Shown here: piece after piece, positions 14,509 through 15,804 of the stretch
How positions within the stretch are numbered: the first letter of the stretch is position 1
Layout: each line of letters starts with the position of its first letter
Notes under the pieces: model-generated
Told to the model about the DNA's origin: nothing
The model's input: only the letters and a program-made list of their open reading frames with translations
Database searches by the model: none
DNA from: JBEBXQ01 sp040391535
Lineage (GTDB): Bacteria > Bacteroidota > Bacteroidia > Cytophagales > Spirosomataceae
NCBI GenBank assembly: GCA_040391535.1
Contig: JBEBXQ010000116.1
Location: 1 to 15,804 of the forward strand
Reading direction: 5' to 3'
Length of the DNA: 15,804 nucleotides
Made by a program: the position numbers and the translations under genes

Positions 14509-15804
14509 TTATTTACCATGGGCGGCCACCTCTTTGATCGCTCTGACCAGCTTATCAAGGTCAGGTAAGCGGGTATATACATGAGGAGTAACACGGACAC
14601 AACTCACGTTTTCATATTCGATCGGTACGGTGTGAATTTTATATCGGTTAAATAAAATTCTTTCCAGCTCCTTCGGACTCACCCCGTCAATGCTTACACC
14701 GCAGATGGCACATGAATAGTCGGATTGCAGAGATGTTTTGAGTTTTACTTTCGGCACATCAACGACTTTTCCGGCCCAGTAATTTTTCAGATACCTGACC
14801 CGTTCTTCCTTTCGTTTGTTGCCAATCGCCATCTGGAAATTAATGGCTTCTCCGATTCCCTGTTCGATAGGGAAACTGCGTGTACCCAGTGTTTCAAATT
14901 TTCTGATGTTGGTGCTGTTCGGATCTCCGTTTGCGAGTAACGGCCATATTTTCGCAATTTTATCCTGCCTGATCCACATCATGCCACTGCCAATGGGAGC
15001 GCTTAGGAATTTATGCAGGGAAGTGGCAAAATAGTCACAGCCCAGATCAGGGATTTTAAAATCAAGTAATGCAAAAGAATGTGCACCGTCGCATACCACT
15101 TCCAGGCCGTGGCGATGTGCCATATCGCTGATTTTTCTTACCGGAAGGATTTGTCCTACCCAGTTAATCACATGGGTTACATGTATTACTTTTGTTTTTT
15201 TGGTGATTGCCTTTTCAAAAGCCGCCACAATTTCTTCATCATTTTCGATCGGGAAATCAAAACTTAACTGGTTATAAACGATCCCATCGCGTTTGGCTCT
15301 TTGTTTCCATGCGTTCATGTGATTAGGGTAATCAAGTTTACATCCGATAACCTCATCGCCTGCTTTCAGGTCCAACCCGAAAATGACCGTATTCAGCGAT
15401 TCCGTCGCGTTCCGGTTGATCACAATTTCTTCTTTATTACAACCGGCCAGCTCCGCGAGCTTCTCACGAAGAGGTTCTCTTCCCTGATCCAGAATTTCCC
15501 ACATATAATAAGACGGGCCTGCATTGGTCAGTTTATTAAACTGTTCGACGGCCTCCTGCACCACACGCGGCGAAGGGCTTACACCGCCGTTATTTAAATT
15601 GATCAGATTGGGATTTACACTATATGCCTGCTGAATGACACTCCAGTAGTCCTCGTCTGAAGCTACCTGGAGGGGCGACTGGTGGTTCACCTTACGGTTG
15701 ACAGCAGTAATATCTTCGGCGTGAAGTTGATTGAACAAGCTGTCAGCAGAGAATGCTCCTGCAAGTGTGCCCAGTTTTTGTAAAAATTGCCTGCGACCTG
15801 ACAT
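14509..15804 (-). CDS. Class V PLP-dependent aminotransferase-like protein with Tat-type leader
   Basis: A 431-residue fold-type I PLP enzyme of the aminotransferase class V/isopenicillin N epimerase-like group. After an N-terminal leader with a twin arginine (SGRRQFLQKLG, 2-12) and a short hydrophobic stretch ending LHA, the enzyme shows LINLNNGGVSPSP (67-79), the cofactor-phosphate region RNATESLN (131-138), VCDGAHSF (237-244) with PLP-ring-contacting Asp239 and nearby His242, and TSLHKFLSAPIGSG (261-274), where Lys265 is the Schiff-base lysine. The leader suggests the folded, cofactor-loaded protein is exported by the Tat system to the periplasm. The substrate is unknown; epimerase, cysteine lyase or aminotransferase activities all occur in this group. 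The ATG is the last codon of the window, so an earlier start cannot be excluded, though MSGRRQFL is a natural Tat start. It is separated from the sigma operon by a terminator. Confidence 0.92.
   Translation of the reverse strand: MSGRRQFLQKLGTLAGAFSADSLFNQLHAEDITAVNRKVNHQSPLQVASDEDYWSVIQQAYSVNPNLINLNNGGVSPSPRVVQEAVEQFNKLTNAGPSYYMWEILDQGREPLREKLAELAGCNKEEIVINRNATESLNTVIFGLDLKAGDEVIGCKLDYPNHMNAWKQRAKRDGIVYNQLSFDFPIENDEEIVAAFEKAITKKTKVIHVTHVINWVGQILPVRKISDMAHRHGLEVVCDGAHSFALLDFKIPDLGCDYFATSLHKFLSAPIGSGMMWIRQDKIAKIWPLLANGDPNSTNIRKFETLGTRSFPIEQGIGEAINFQMAIGNKRKEERVRYLKNYWAGKVVDVPKVKLKTSLQSDYSCAICGVSIDGVSPKELERILFNRYKIHTVPIEYENVSCVRVTPHVYTRLPDLDKLVRAIKEVAAHGK

Overview
The window looks like a chromosomal segment of a Bacteroidota bacterium. 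The support is a tandem SusC/SusD pair, a FecI/FecR-type sigma and anti-sigma pair with a DUF4974-like FecR C-terminus and the hydrophobic sigma tail common in this phylum, STN plus carboxypeptidase-regulatory-like domain fusions, and relics of a Bacteroidota-style RHS protein. The moderate GC content and the gene mix suggest the order Cytophagales (Dyadobacter/Spirosoma-like), but that is inference only.

Left arm (1-6253, + strand): a SusC-like TonB-dependent transporter, a SusD-like lipoprotein 12 bp behind it, a structured terminator-like hairpin, then an exported endonuclease/exonuclease/phosphatase (EEP) fold hydrolase closed by a strong terminator. No glycosidase is present, so this resembles a small uptake locus for a phosphorylated or phosphodiester-containing nutrient rather than a full polysaccharide locus.

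Scar region (about 6254-7153): a decayed C-terminal piece of an RHS protein on the - strand, with two in-frame stops and a short palindromic insertion that shifts the frame. It abuts a 5'-truncated IS3-family transposase on the + strand. A tRNA T-arm-like sequence lies just beyond. An Hsp20-like gene and a Gfo/Idh/MocA oxidoreductase follow on the + strand, ending at a bidirectional terminator shared with the convergent operon on the right.

Right arm (8725-14181, - strand, read right to left): ECF sigma factor, FecR anti-sigma (ATGA overlap), a signal-peptide protein with STN and CarboxypepD_reg-like domains followed by about eleven 16-residue repeats, a shorter paralogue of that repeat protein, and an LpxL/HtrB-like acyltransferase (ATGA overlap with the paralogue). 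The STN protein sits where a TonB-dependent receptor normally follows sigma/FecR, but it has no plug or TonB barrel. The same bipartite element, TCAGGGTAA-N11-GTTGTC, lies upstream of the sigma gene and upstream of the second repeat gene. This suggests that the sigma factor drives both promoters of a self-contained envelope signalling module. I consider this the most interesting system in the window.

The right edge holds a class V PLP aminotransferase-like protein with a twin-arginine leader, whose start codon coincides with the last bases of the window.
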